Source of the DNA: a virus
IMG/VR virus record: IMGVR_UViG_3300022872_000004
Location: 1 to 40,916 of that record
Length of the DNA: 40,916 nt
Strand: one strand, 5' to 3'
Within the stretch, counting starts at the first letter, position 1, and each line of letters opens with the position of its first letter. Below, in pieces: positions 13,571-21,924 of this stretch. The notes below the pieces were generated by a model. It saw only the letters and a list, made by a program, of their open reading frames with translations. It ran no database searches and was not told where the DNA came from. A program made the translations under genes and the position numbers.

Positions 13571-14349
13571 CACTTAATCGCCTTCAAGTCAGCCTGTAAC
13601 TGCGCAAGGTCAAGCCCAGTGGGATCAACGCCAGAAGCATTAAGCCAGTCAGGGCTGATAACAGCATAAATCTCATCGAAGAATTTGCTGAAAAATTCCC
13701 AGGTCATCTGGTAAAGGGCACCCCAACTAATTGCAACGGGCCCTGTCTCATTGTAGCCAATAAGCACAACACAGTGACCGCCTTCGATGCTAGTGTCATC
13801 TGTGACAGTCCATTCCACCTGGCCCCGAGAAGCATTCGGGAAGTTCATGCCGACATACAGCGGCCCAAACAATGAAATCGCCTGCTTGATTTCCGTGAGG
13901 TTGGAGACATCCGCCGAAGCAAAAGCATCGATCTTGTGGCCGTTGATGCCCTGTGTTTTCCAGTCAGTCAAAACGTCAAGGAGAATCCCGCCTTGGTCCG
14001 TATTAGGATCGCTCGGGCTGTAGCCGCAAAACCTCTCGTAATAAGTGGTAGCGTCGTTGTCGTTAAAAACAGCCTCGACACCTGAATTAAGTGTCCAACC
14101 TTGGATAGCGTGCATTGCACCGGCAATGGTGCAGTCGCCCAAATCTGAATTAGCTAGCATCAGCCAGTCTTTGACGCCCTTGGTCCAGTCAACCGAAGTC
14201 GGTGGGGCAGGGAGCGTGGGGGTAATGTAAGATGCTAGCTTCAGGGTGCGAGAGTCTCGCTTTACAGCCTTGCGGCCAAGACGATACTTGTCACACCAAA
14301 CAATCGGACCTGGGTCCCACGGGAATACGGGGCGTGCTTCATCAGACAT
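13570..14349 (-). CDS. papain-like C1 cysteine peptidase
   Basis: A 259-residue protein with AGGAG before the ATG. Catalytic regions resemble papain-like enzymes: NSDLGDCTIAGAMHAIQGW with Cys73, then IEGGHCVVLIGYN with His192, and VAISWGALY where the Asn-x-Trp-Gly element normally sits (Asn is not conserved). No signal peptide is visible. In the lysis cassette it may degrade wall peptides or host proteins, or be packaged in the virion. Related proteins occur in environmental phages; the precise substrate is unknown. Confidence 0.77.
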   Translation of the reverse strand: MSDEARPVFPWDPGPIVWCDKYRLGRKAVKRDSRTLKLASYITPTLPAPPTSVDWTKGVKDWLMLANSDLGDCTIAGAMHAIQGWTLNSGVEAVFNDNDATTYYERFCGYSPSDPNTDQGGILLDVLTDWKTQGINGHKIDAFASADVSNLTEIKQAISLFGPLYVGMNFPNASRGQVEWTVTDDTSIEGGHCVVLIGYNETGPVAISWGALYQMTWEFFSKFFDEIYAVISPDWLNASGVDPTGLDLAQLQADLKAIK

Positions 14350-14357
14350 GGTTTCTC

Positions 14358-14741
14358 CTAATTATCGAGCGCCATAACAGGCGGGATTGGTTTGGTTGCT
14401 TTTGAGAATTGGGGATCACGGTCTAAAAAACTTTGGCCGTTGCTGTCTTGGGTAGTGGTGTTGGGAACAGGAATTGGGGTGATACGAAAGGAACGCATCA
14501 GGAGACTCTGATTAGCCTGTAGTGCGTCAATCTGCCTCTGTTGACCAGAATACGCTTTGCGAAAGTCCTGATTCTGCTGGCTGACAGCGGAGACTGTTTT
14601 GTTTAGCGCATCGAGAGTATCGCTCACATGCGTACACCACGCTGACATAGCCCATACTGTGCTGCCTATCGCGAGGATAGATGCAACCACAGGTATCCAT
14701 TTAGGTATCCTCTGCCAGTATTTTGAGAATTCAGTCGTCAC
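14358..14741 (-). CDS. membrane-anchored coiled-coil protein (i-spanin-like)
   Basis: A 127-residue protein; a GTG at 14741 with AGAGGG six bases upstream is preferred over the weaker TTG at 14762. One transmembrane helix (about residues 12-34, IPVVASILAIGSTVWAMSAW) is followed by a coiled coil (TLDALNKTVSAVSQQNQDF and QQRQIDALQANQSLL) and a Pro/Thr-rich tail. This topology fits an inner-membrane spanin or a holin-associated protein, given the lysis cassette. Assignment is by topology only. Confidence 0.62.
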   Translation of the reverse strand: MTTEFSKYWQRIPKWIPVVASILAIGSTVWAMSAWCTHVSDTLDALNKTVSAVSQQNQDFRKAYSGQQRQIDALQANQSLLMRSFRITPIPVPNTTTQDSNGQSFLDRDPQFSKATKPIPPVMALDN

Positions 14742-14764
14742 CGCGTTCCCTCTCGTACTCAATA

Positions 14765-15130
14765 TTATGCTACAACAGCACCGGTCAAAAGTGTGGTCAT
14801 GCTGCTGTGACTCTTCAGCGCAAGGTATGCCTGCATCTGCGCCATATCAGTTACCTTGGTCGGCTGTGTTCCAGATGGATCGGTGCCGAGCGCAGTTGCA
14901 AAATTGTCGGTGTACAGCAGCGTGTTCCCGTCCGACGAGTCATAGAACGAGCATGTGCCTGATGCCACTGCATCATTGCCCGCAGTAGCAGTAGCGGCAG
15001 TTGCATAGATCGAGTAACTCACTACTGCTTGTTTAGTAGCATGTTCCACGATCACGTTCGTGATACGCAGATAAGCTGCCGTCAGTGCGATTCCGCTCGA
15101 TGTTGTGTAGCCACTAAGTTGGTATGCCAT
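14765..15130 (-). CDS. hypothetical virion-type protein
   Basis: A 121-residue protein with GGAGAG before the ATG. It is beta-rich at the start (YQLSGYTTSSGIALTAAYLRITNVIVEH) and contains VSYSIYATAATA and then a helical end (DMAQMQAYLALKSHSSM). Small beta proteins like this often decorate tails or fibres. It overlaps the upstream gene by 17 bases. Confidence 0.6.
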   Translation of the reverse strand: MAYQLSGYTTSSGIALTAAYLRITNVIVEHATKQAVVSYSIYATAATATAGNDAVASGTCSFYDSSDGNTLLYTDNFATALGTDPSGTQPTKVTDMAQMQAYLALKSHSSMTTLLTGAVVA

Positions 15131-15707
15131 GATGCTCTCCTTGTCCTGCTAACTTTTCGCAGTATTCTTTCGCGCCCGTATGCCACGGAGAACCAAGATC
15201 AAACATCCTTCTCTGTCCGTTAGAAGTAATCCACCAAATAAGGTGATTGCCCCCGCCCGCAGTTGCTACGATGTAAATAGAACTCGGGATGATATCTCTT
15301 GTTCCAACTGTAGTCGTGGTCGTAACTGACACTTCAAGCTCTACAACTACTGTTGACAAGTTAGATACAGAAGAAGACGAAGCTGACTTGGTGTCGCTTC
15401 TCCAAGAAACATCGTAATAATCGTATATCTGCGTATAGGTAGACCCTCCATTTGTGCTATATCTCACATACGCATCGGCGTTTAGATTACCGGATGCGTT
15501 TGTGTTTCCCGACGATACTACGTAAATGGTTATGGACCCAGTTACTGACTGGGATGCCCACGCGTAATCTTTTGTAGCGTCACAGCCGCCATTAACGACT
15601 ACGGCGGTGCATGATGTTGTCGCAAGAGTGGTGCTCGTGTTATAGGTCGTCGCACTTGCCCACATAGAGCACGCAATCAGCGCCAGAATTGTGATGATCT
15701 TCTTCAT
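15114..15707 (-). CDS. secreted beta-rich protein
   Basis: A 197-residue protein; the ATG at 15707 has AGGAG five bases upstream and begins exactly at a signal peptide (MKKIITILALIACSMWASA). The mature part is Thr/Ser-rich and beta-like, with an early pair of Cys (SCTAVVVNGGCDA) that could form a disulfide in the periplasm. It sits directly behind two fibre-like proteins that also have signal peptides. The end is more helical and contains EKLAGQGEHHG. Confidence 0.68.
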   Translation of the reverse strand: MKKIITILALIACSMWASATTYNTSTTLATTSCTAVVVNGGCDATKDYAWASQSVTGSITIYVVSSGNTNASGNLNADAYVRYSTNGGSTYTQIYDYYDVSWRSDTKSASSSSVSNLSTVVVELEVSVTTTTTVGTRDIIPSSIYIVATAGGGNHLIWWITSNGQRRMFDLGSPWHTGAKEYCEKLAGQGEHHGIPT

Positions 15708-15715
15708 GGTGGCTC

Positions 15716-18094
15716 CTAGTAAGTGCTGCAAAGGCTGAATGACAATCCCGCCGCTGTGCTATCTGCTGTTGATGGGGCGACAACGCTAAATAGATTCTGA
15801 GAACTAAACGAGGTAGAGGTTACACTCATCGTTCCCGTAGACCCACCTGCGCCAAAAGCGATAGTGCCGAACTGAACTCCCGCCGCTTCCAATATAAAAG
15901 TTGTGCTAGCCGTAGCTGCTGTTTTGAGATAGGCATTCCCTTGGCAAATGATGCCAAGATTTGTTGAACTTGTTGAAATGGTAGTGGCAAATGGCACGTG
16001 GGTAGATGCGACAACTTGGCTAGCAGTGTATGCCGAGGTATTAGTGTCTGTGGCAGAGAACTGATGAACTTGGGCCGTAATCGTTGATGGATTTATCCCC
16101 GTAGGGAAGCTGACAACAGCGCCCAAAGAAGGTATAGATTCTACTATGACACCGCCAACGTAAAACTGTATGGAATCATCTCTACTAGAGAACATACCTG
16201 TGTTATATAAACCGTCCCCAACGAAGGAATATCCACTAGATCCATAAGTGCCTTCTGCCGCTGTGACTAATCCATTTATAACCGCATCAGATGCAGTAAA
16301 TCCTCCAGGAGCGCTGAGAACACCGTCAACCGATAATGTTCCACTAACTGTTCCCGACGACAATGTAGCTACCGCACTTGCCACAATGCTAGTAGTAGTG
16401 ATGCCCCCAGTGACAGATAAGGACCCGGGAATCGTTGTGTTTCCACTTGCGTCAAGCAGCGTTAGAGTACGAGCAATCGTACCCGTCGAAAAACTGCTGC
16501 TGTACTGGCGCACATAGATAGGTTCTGTCCCATCGTCTGCTGTTGCAATTTCGGCCCATCCAGCATTCTCTGCTGTAGCTCCTACCTCAATTCTGAAATA
16601 ATCATTTCCTCCTATCGTTGCGTAGACAAGAGCAGTCGATGTGGTACCCACGTCGGGCATCACGATATTGGTCGCCGTGGTGGCTGAAGTTGCATTGCCA
16701 GTGAGATTACCAGTAATACCACCACTTGCAGTTAGCATACCGGAGATTAGGGCAGTGCCACACGCCTCGAACCCATATCCCGCATCGGCGCATCCGGTAG
16801 TAATATCTCCTGTGCCAAAGACAATAAGTTTATTCTCATTTCCGACAAGACCGAATCCGGCATAGTTTGAGGTACTACCATTTCCGCCGTAGTAGAACGT
16901 TTCACTAGCAGCATTCAGACTGCTTTCATTTACACCATGGCGTAGGTAACTTATAAACCCATCAGTTGCAAGATTTGGGGTCATAAACGATGCAACATCC
17001 GACAAATTTGTTGATGTAGTATTGACGAATGTGTTCGACGCTAAGCCGCTCTCTGTGATCGGTCCCGTTGCGAGAGTTCCAGACACTGTAAGTGCTCCAC
17101 TCCCATTCAGCGACATGATGGTCGTGCCGGATGCCGTAGCGGTTGCGCCTTCTGTCCAGTTCCATGTCGCGCTAGTACCTGTTGACTCGCTGTCGAACCA
17201 CGTGAAGTCGTCAGTGTACAGATGCAAATTACCGCTATCGTAAATCTTTGATCCGGCAGGTAAAGTTCCCCAAGTTATATTTCCTCCTGCCGTGAGAAAA
17301 TAAATTTCATTGTTATTCATCGTGAGTTGCCCTGTCAGCGTTCCACCGGAGAGCGGAAGATATGATCCAGAAAGCCCACTCACCGAGGCCGCTGGAATCG
17401 TCGTGCTGGATGTGCAAGCACTAGACCCATTGCAATATACGTATCCGGTAAGGCCGGTAAATATGGGGGCAGCAGACGCATCGAACTGGAGGGCTAATAC
17501 TCCATTTTCATAGAAATTCAAGATTCCATCGCCAGATGAAAACATACCCGTGTCTTGACTTCCATCAGCGGTAAAAGAGTATCCTCCTGCTGTCGCAGTT
17601 CCTTCTGCTGCTAAAAACTTTCCGCCAGAAGTAATGTTCCCGCTCATTGAGGTAGATGTTCCATTCAGAGCGCCAGTGAGTGTTCCTCCAGATAAGGGCA
17701 GATAAGTGCCGGTATTTGTAGTGACCTGTTGGTCCTTATAACAGTTTTTACCTGTATACGAGCTTACGTAGCAAACAGTGTACAGGCCGGGAGAAAGATA
17801 CGCTGAGCACATGCCAAAGTTGTTTGTCTTCACCGGGTTAGTAACAGAAGTTCCGGTAGTGCTTGAATATACGGCAGCGAGTGGAGTAAAGGTAATAGTA
17901 TTAGCTGGCTGAGTAAGGAAGTAAACAGACGCTCCAGAAATCGCCTGTCCCATTACAGTCTGAAGCTGGCACGTCTGATAAAGTCCATACGACTGAGAGT
18001 ATGCAAAAGAAGCAAACAAGATAGGAGCTATTGCAACAATTTTGACGATTTGCTTCAAAAGCATAGAAAACAAAAGCGATACAATATTCTTCAT
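15716..18094 (-). CDS. tail-fibre-like repeat protein with signal peptide
   Basis: A 792-residue protein with AGGAG before the ATG. A strongly hydrophobic N-terminus (about residues 12-33, ending FAYSQ) looks like a Sec signal. A small domain with several Cys follows (residues 35-125), then the fibre motif LPLSGGTLTG twice (near residues 132 and 247), and long Thr/Ser/Gly-rich beta repeats with VGDGLYNTGMFSS and ADGSQDTGMFSS modules. The repeats suggest a trimeric fibre, host-recognition shaft, or adhesin. The signal peptide is unusual for a virion protein, which normally folds in the cytoplasm. No peptidase S74 domain is seen. Confidence 0.77.
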   Translation of the reverse strand: MKNIVSLLFSMLLKQIVKIVAIAPILFASFAYSQSYGLYQTCQLQTVMGQAISGASVYFLTQPANTITFTPLAAVYSSTTGTSVTNPVKTNNFGMCSAYLSPGLYTVCYVSSYTGKNCYKDQQVTTNTGTYLPLSGGTLTGALNGTSTSMSGNITSGGKFLAAEGTATAGGYSFTADGSQDTGMFSSGDGILNFYENGVLALQFDASAAPIFTGLTGYVYCNGSSACTSSTTIPAASVSGLSGSYLPLSGGTLTGQLTMNNNEIYFLTAGGNITWGTLPAGSKIYDSGNLHLYTDDFTWFDSESTGTSATWNWTEGATATASGTTIMSLNGSGALTVSGTLATGPITESGLASNTFVNTTSTNLSDVASFMTPNLATDGFISYLRHGVNESSLNAASETFYYGGNGSTSNYAGFGLVGNENKLIVFGTGDITTGCADAGYGFEACGTALISGMLTASGGITGNLTGNATSATTATNIVMPDVGTTSTALVYATIGGNDYFRIEVGATAENAGWAEIATADDGTEPIYVRQYSSSFSTGTIARTLTLLDASGNTTIPGSLSVTGGITTTSIVASAVATLSSGTVSGTLSVDGVLSAPGGFTASDAVINGLVTAAEGTYGSSGYSFVGDGLYNTGMFSSRDDSIQFYVGGVIVESIPSLGAVVSFPTGINPSTITAQVHQFSATDTNTSAYTASQVVASTHVPFATTISTSSTNLGIICQGNAYLKTAATASTTFILEAAGVQFGTIAFGAGGSTGTMSVTSTSFSSQNLFSVVAPSTADSTAAGLSFSLCSTY

Positions 18095-18101
18095 AACTCT
18101 C

Positions 18102-18161
18102 CTATTTCACCCACTCAACGACAACGTCTGTGCGGTACTGACCGCCAGCGTTGGGTGCTAC
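18102..18161 (-). other. in-frame 19-codon extension behind the fibre gene's TAA
   Basis: After the TAA at 18164-18162 the same frame continues as VAPNAGGQYRTDVVVEWVK and then stops at TAG 18104-18102. The sequence looks coding, and the TAG sits just before the next gene's ribosome site, giving the close spacing typical here. It could be a readthrough product or the remnant of a former protein end. Confidence 0.5.
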
Positions 18162-19427
18162 TTACGGTTGGCATGAATAGTTTACCGTGAAAGTAATACC
18201 AAGAACAGATACTGCCGTCGTAACATTCATTCCTGTGGTGGTAGCAACACTGTTCCCAATTCCGTAGGAGGTTGCTCCACCATTCATTGTTGCTGTACAA
18301 ACATATGCTGTTGGTGTTGCCGTCCAACTAAGCGCAGCTACCGTACCTGTTGTCGCTGTTCCGCCTACGATCGTCAGTGTTCCACGCAAATTGGTGCAGG
18401 CAGCAGATGCGCAAGTTACGCTTGTTACGCCCGTGCCCGGTGTCAGAGTTGCGGTATTGGCTGTTACTACAGGGCTATTCGCGAATGTCCATACACCCGC
18501 CGAAGACACTGTTGCCGAATCAGTCGTCCCGGCATTCGTCACAAAATGAATGGCGTTGGCCGTGTTAGTGCCAAGTACAAGATCGCCGGTCTGCGCGTAG
18601 AGATAGACTGCGTTCGCCAGATTAAGACTTCCGGTTCCTGTAAAGGCGGAAGAATTCATCCCAAAATCGCCATAATACGTGGTATCAGTCGAGGAATTGT
18701 TATTGACGATGAAATCCGCCGACGCCGCCGTTCCCGACATTATGTTTCGAATAATAAATTGAAGGTAATTATTGACATTCCCTGAGAAAGAAGCAAGTGA
18801 ATTTGCAGCAGTGTATCCAAGCGTGCCTTCGGTGAGTCCTGTCACAACAGCCGCACCAAGATTTGGTGTCACGAGCGTAGGCGAAGTCGCTCTTACCACG
18901 CTGCCCGACCCTGTCGTTGCCAACCAAGCCGGAGCTGCTCCAACCGTCCCTGTGCCTGTTTGCGTCAACACATTAAGCGTCGTGGTGGTGTTCGGCGCAA
19001 GAATCGCAGTCGTATTCGGTGCGCTCTGATAGAAGGTCGAGCCAAGCACGCCACCAGAAAGACTTCCATAAAAGTTATTGGCGTATACACCTGCCCATGG
19101 GTATGTTACAGACCCAAGAGAATAGGTGTTTGCCGCATTTGGGATAATGCTTCCTTCCAGCGATACAGACGATAGAACACCATTAGTGGATATTCCGAGG
19201 ATTCCTCCACTGACTGTTCCGATAAAAGGATTATTAGTGATCCAGACGAAGTTGCCCAAAAATGACTTACAAGTGTAATTAGAGCCAGTGCCCGAATCGA
19301 TCCATGAAGAATTTACGCTAGCGGAAGAGCAGGTGCTCGTCGGAATCCCAGGGCCGTATGTCTGGGCAGTAGCAATACTACATACAGCAATAACGAAAAG
19401 CAAAATGGCTAAGACGGTTTTCTTCAT
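18162..19427 (-). CDS. fibre-like protein with signal peptide
   Basis: A 421-residue protein with AGGTGG before the ATG. The signal peptide (MKKTVLAILLFVIAVCSIATAQ) is clear. A Cys-containing small domain follows (SSWIDSGTGSNYTC), then a repeat with NTYSLGSVTYPWAGVYANNFYG of the kind seen in fibre shafts, then Thr/Ala-rich beta repeats. The last 100 residues contain paired Cys (VTCASAACTNLRG, YVCTATMNG, VNYSCQP), suggesting a disulfide-stabilised receptor-binding or capping domain. A coding-like extension follows the stop. Function is probably adhesion. Confidence 0.75.
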   Translation of the reverse strand: MKKTVLAILLFVIAVCSIATAQTYGPGIPTSTCSSASVNSSWIDSGTGSNYTCKSFLGNFVWITNNPFIGTVSGGILGISTNGVLSSVSLEGSIIPNAANTYSLGSVTYPWAGVYANNFYGSLSGGVLGSTFYQSAPNTTAILAPNTTTTLNVLTQTGTGTVGAAPAWLATTGSGSVVRATSPTLVTPNLGAAVVTGLTEGTLGYTAANSLASFSGNVNNYLQFIIRNIMSGTAASADFIVNNNSSTDTTYYGDFGMNSSAFTGTGSLNLANAVYLYAQTGDLVLGTNTANAIHFVTNAGTTDSATVSSAGVWTFANSPVVTANTATLTPGTGVTSVTCASAACTNLRGTLTIVGGTATTGTVAALSWTATPTAYVCTATMNGGATSYGIGNSVATTTGMNVTTAVSVLGITFTVNYSCQP

Positions 19428-19469
19428 GGTTCCACCTATCGAGAGTGCAAGAGGTCTTTAGCGGTCTCT

Positions 19470-20231
19470 TTACGCAAAGACAGTGCCGATTGTTGACATA
19501 GTGCCACTGATTGCCGTTACCTTGAATCGCAAAAACTTGCACATGATGAATTGGTACATTGCTCCAGACTGCGTTACTGCGCCAGCAGCTACTACAGCAG
19601 CGTTCGCACTCTCTGCGATGATGGTTGAGCTACCGACAAGCGTTCCGTAGCTGTTTTGGAGCGTCTGGTAGCGCGTGTCATCATCGACGTTTGCCCCCTG
19701 GAGTGTGATCGTGCAAGAGGTCGGAATGGTCGGAAACTTGAAGTCCACGAATAGACACCGCGAGTTGTCCGAATCATCAGGGGTAAACGACTGTGTCACC
19801 GGCCATGACGCGCTTGTGGTCGTAATGGCGTCTGAGGTCTCGTAAGGAAGAGCGACCAATTCTCCAGGGCTGGCAACCGAGGCAACAGTCTGGCTGGTCG
19901 CGACGGTGTAGCTGATCGTTCCTGAGCCATTCACGTCGAGAGACACAGCGGTAATCGCAGCATAGGAAGTGTTCATGTTGCCACTGCCAGCAGTCACGCC
20001 TTGCACGCCGATGATCTGTCCCACAACAGGAAGAGTCAGGTACGGAGGACCACCGCCACTCTTGAGCACCACCGTAGCAGTGACAGTCGTAGTCGTCTGG
20101 GAGACGTTCGTAATGGAGAACTTGAACGGCGTCTGATGCGGGTCAAGATTCCCAAACAGGTAGATAGGCAGAACACCTGTCTGCATCTTGATCGGTGCCG
20201 GTTTGAAAACTGACTGCTGATAAAGTGGCAT
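19470..20231 (-). CDS. beta-rich virion protein, unknown
   Basis: A 253-residue protein; the ATG at 20231 has AGGAGAAG before it. It contains VYKP-like turns (QSVFKPAPIKMQTGVLPIYL), a central Thr/Val-rich beta region, DDSDNSRCLFVDFKFPTIPTSCTITLQGAN, and ends in FLRFKVTAISGTMSTIGTVFA, consistent with a jelly-roll or baseplate/fibre-base domain. No signal peptide. It sits between internal virion proteins and fibres, so it may link fibre to tail. Confidence 0.65.
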   Translation of the reverse strand: MPLYQQSVFKPAPIKMQTGVLPIYLFGNLDPHQTPFKFSITNVSQTTTTVTATVVLKSGGGPPYLTLPVVGQIIGVQGVTAGSGNMNTSYAAITAVSLDVNGSGTISYTVATSQTVASVASPGELVALPYETSDAITTTSASWPVTQSFTPDDSDNSRCLFVDFKFPTIPTSCTITLQGANVDDDTRYQTLQNSYGTLVGSSTIIAESANAAVVAAGAVTQSGAMYQFIMCKFLRFKVTAISGTMSTIGTVFA

Positions 20232-20242
20232 GTCTACTTCTC

Positions 20243-20383
20243 CTATGCTGAAACAGCGGCCAGTATCACCGCCAGCGCCAAGCCCTTCCATGTATCTCTC
20301 GGCCAGTCATGTTCATAGTATATCTCGCCGATAGAGTAGAAGATGCGTATCGCTACCAAAATGATAGCTACGGTAAATATCAC
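20243..20383 (-). CDS. 46-residue membrane protein (GTG start)
   Basis: The GTG at 20383 overlaps the upstream TGA (GTGA) and has GGGG four bases before it. It reads MIFTVAIILVAIRIFYS, a polar loop (EIYYEHDWPRDTWKG), and a second hydrophobic segment (LALAVILAAVSA). Its TAG lies inside the next gene's AGGAG. It is therefore very likely coding. It could be a small virion or envelope protein. No family is recognised. Confidence 0.62.
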   Translation of the reverse strand: MIFTVAIILVAIRIFYSIGEIYYEHDWPRDTWKGLALAVILAAVSA

Positions 20384-21924
20384 TGGTCCCCTCTGTTTCG
20401 CAAATACTGGGATGTTGCTGATATTGCACCCACAATCGGGCGTAGTCCGCCAGAACCGTGCAGCATACGCGCGGCTACCATCTGGCCCTCTGGAGAAGCG
20501 AGAAGCTCGGGGAGGAAAACTCCGGTCAAACCACCTGCAACTGCACCAGGGAGTCCGCCTTCCCGATATCCTTCCGTACTCCCAACTCCAGCACCCACCA
20601 AAGCTCCAGTATGTGCGCCAAAACGTCCGAGCGCCCGCTGCATGGTTGGCGCTTCAGATGCCACCCGCTCTCCCTGCTTTGCCACAGGGATGAGGCTAGA
20701 GACTCTCTGGTCTAGCTCTTTTGACTCGGGGACGATGTTGTGGAGTTCTTGATTCAACTTGCCATAAGCGAGTCTAGCTGCGCCTTTCTGCGCTGCCGGT
20801 TGTTCGAGGCTCCACTTCCCGATATAGTCCGAGTTTAGGCCGCGCTTCATCGCACGAAGACCAGGGGCAGATTGATTCTCAGAAAGAGGAAGACCCGTCA
20901 GCTTATCGCGGTCGAGGAAGTCTGCAATGGGCTTGATATCTTGCACCGTGTCCGTTGCACGGTTTAATCGGTTTCCAGCCATCTTGTTCTCTACAGCGTC
21001 TCTTGCCGGGGCCAAAGAACCACGGTCACCGCGTGCAGCGCTTGCCGCATCCATAGCCGAAATTTCTGGCTCAAGCTGATTGATTTTTGCCTGAGCACTT
21101 TTTGCAATCGTGGCAGGACGGACGCCGGTCGTATCCTCCAAAATAGCCTCGCCAGGGGTACGGCCAAAAAGCCTCTGATTCCCACGGACGCGCAAACCGG
21201 ACTCAGCGATACCGGGGGCAATACCCTGTAGAGCTTGTCCGGCAGCCGCGCCACCGGCACCGAGTTCTGCGCCAGTCACAGGAGAACCTCCCTGCACATC
21301 GCTCACTCCAGCCCCGCCAAGAGAAGACATGGCAATCTTAGAAAGGGGTTCAGCAAATCGGCCGAGCTTGGGCAAAAACTCTGCCGCCTTCAGTGCAGCC
21401 TTATCTTCAAGCCCACCAGGAAGCATGTACTCAGCGGTTTGCTCACCCCCATATCCGATATTCTGCATGGTGCCTTCGGGCGTCGCCATTTTCTGGATTT
21501 CGTCAGGAGTCATCGGAGCCGGTTCTCCGGGAAGGCGAGTCGGAAGGGCAGGGAGATACTTCTGCTCAAGGGCCTGTACCTTACCGGGGATAGCTACAAT
21601 GGGGGCCATCGTGTGCAGAAGCCCCTTCCCCGCGCCTTCGATAAGGTTACCTACTGCTGGACCTGCTTCCTTCATGAGTTGGGTGCTGAAGCGTTCTTGT
21701 GGCTCATCCGGTTGTGCCCAAAGTTTGTATGCAGGGTCCTGCGGGCCAAAATCACTCTGGGTGCCAGTGACAGCGCCTTCATTCGGCGGAGTAGATACTC
21801 CCTGGTATTTAGGATTTGCGGCAGGGGGTTCAGCAGATATCCCGGTATAGACCTGGGCACCAGCACTAGGTGCGTTCTTGCCTTTCATCTTCGCGGCTTC
21901 TTGCTCCCAAACATCATCTGCCAT
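20380..21924 (-). CDS. probable internal virion/ejection protein
   Basis: A 514-residue protein starting at an ATG sharing a base with the upstream TAA (TAATG). It is Gln/Pro/Gly-rich at the start and then alternates amphipathic helices, with glycine-rich hydrophobic segments near the C-terminus (GAHTGALVGAGVGSTEGY and GGLPGAVAGGLTGVFLPELL) able to enter membranes. Together with the two preceding genes it fits the size and order of podovirus ejection proteins that form a channel across the envelope. Sequence identity with a known family was not recognised. Confidence 0.6.
   Translation of the reverse strand: MADDVWEQEAAKMKGKNAPSAGAQVYTGISAEPPAANPKYQGVSTPPNEGAVTGTQSDFGPQDPAYKLWAQPDEPQERFSTQLMKEAGPAVGNLIEGAGKGLLHTMAPIVAIPGKVQALEQKYLPALPTRLPGEPAPMTPDEIQKMATPEGTMQNIGYGGEQTAEYMLPGGLEDKAALKAAEFLPKLGRFAEPLSKIAMSSLGGAGVSDVQGGSPVTGAELGAGGAAAGQALQGIAPGIAESGLRVRGNQRLFGRTPGEAILEDTTGVRPATIAKSAQAKINQLEPEISAMDAASAARGDRGSLAPARDAVENKMAGNRLNRATDTVQDIKPIADFLDRDKLTGLPLSENQSAPGLRAMKRGLNSDYIGKWSLEQPAAQKGAARLAYGKLNQELHNIVPESKELDQRVSSLIPVAKQGERVASEAPTMQRALGRFGAHTGALVGAGVGSTEGYREGGLPGAVAGGLTGVFLPELLASPEGQMVAARMLHGSGGLRPIVGAISATSQYLRNRGDQ

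Noticed and set aside
18115-18327. 70-codon minus-strand frame at the end of the fibre gene
   Set aside because: It is an out-of-frame reading of the fibre gene; the in-frame extension is better supported.
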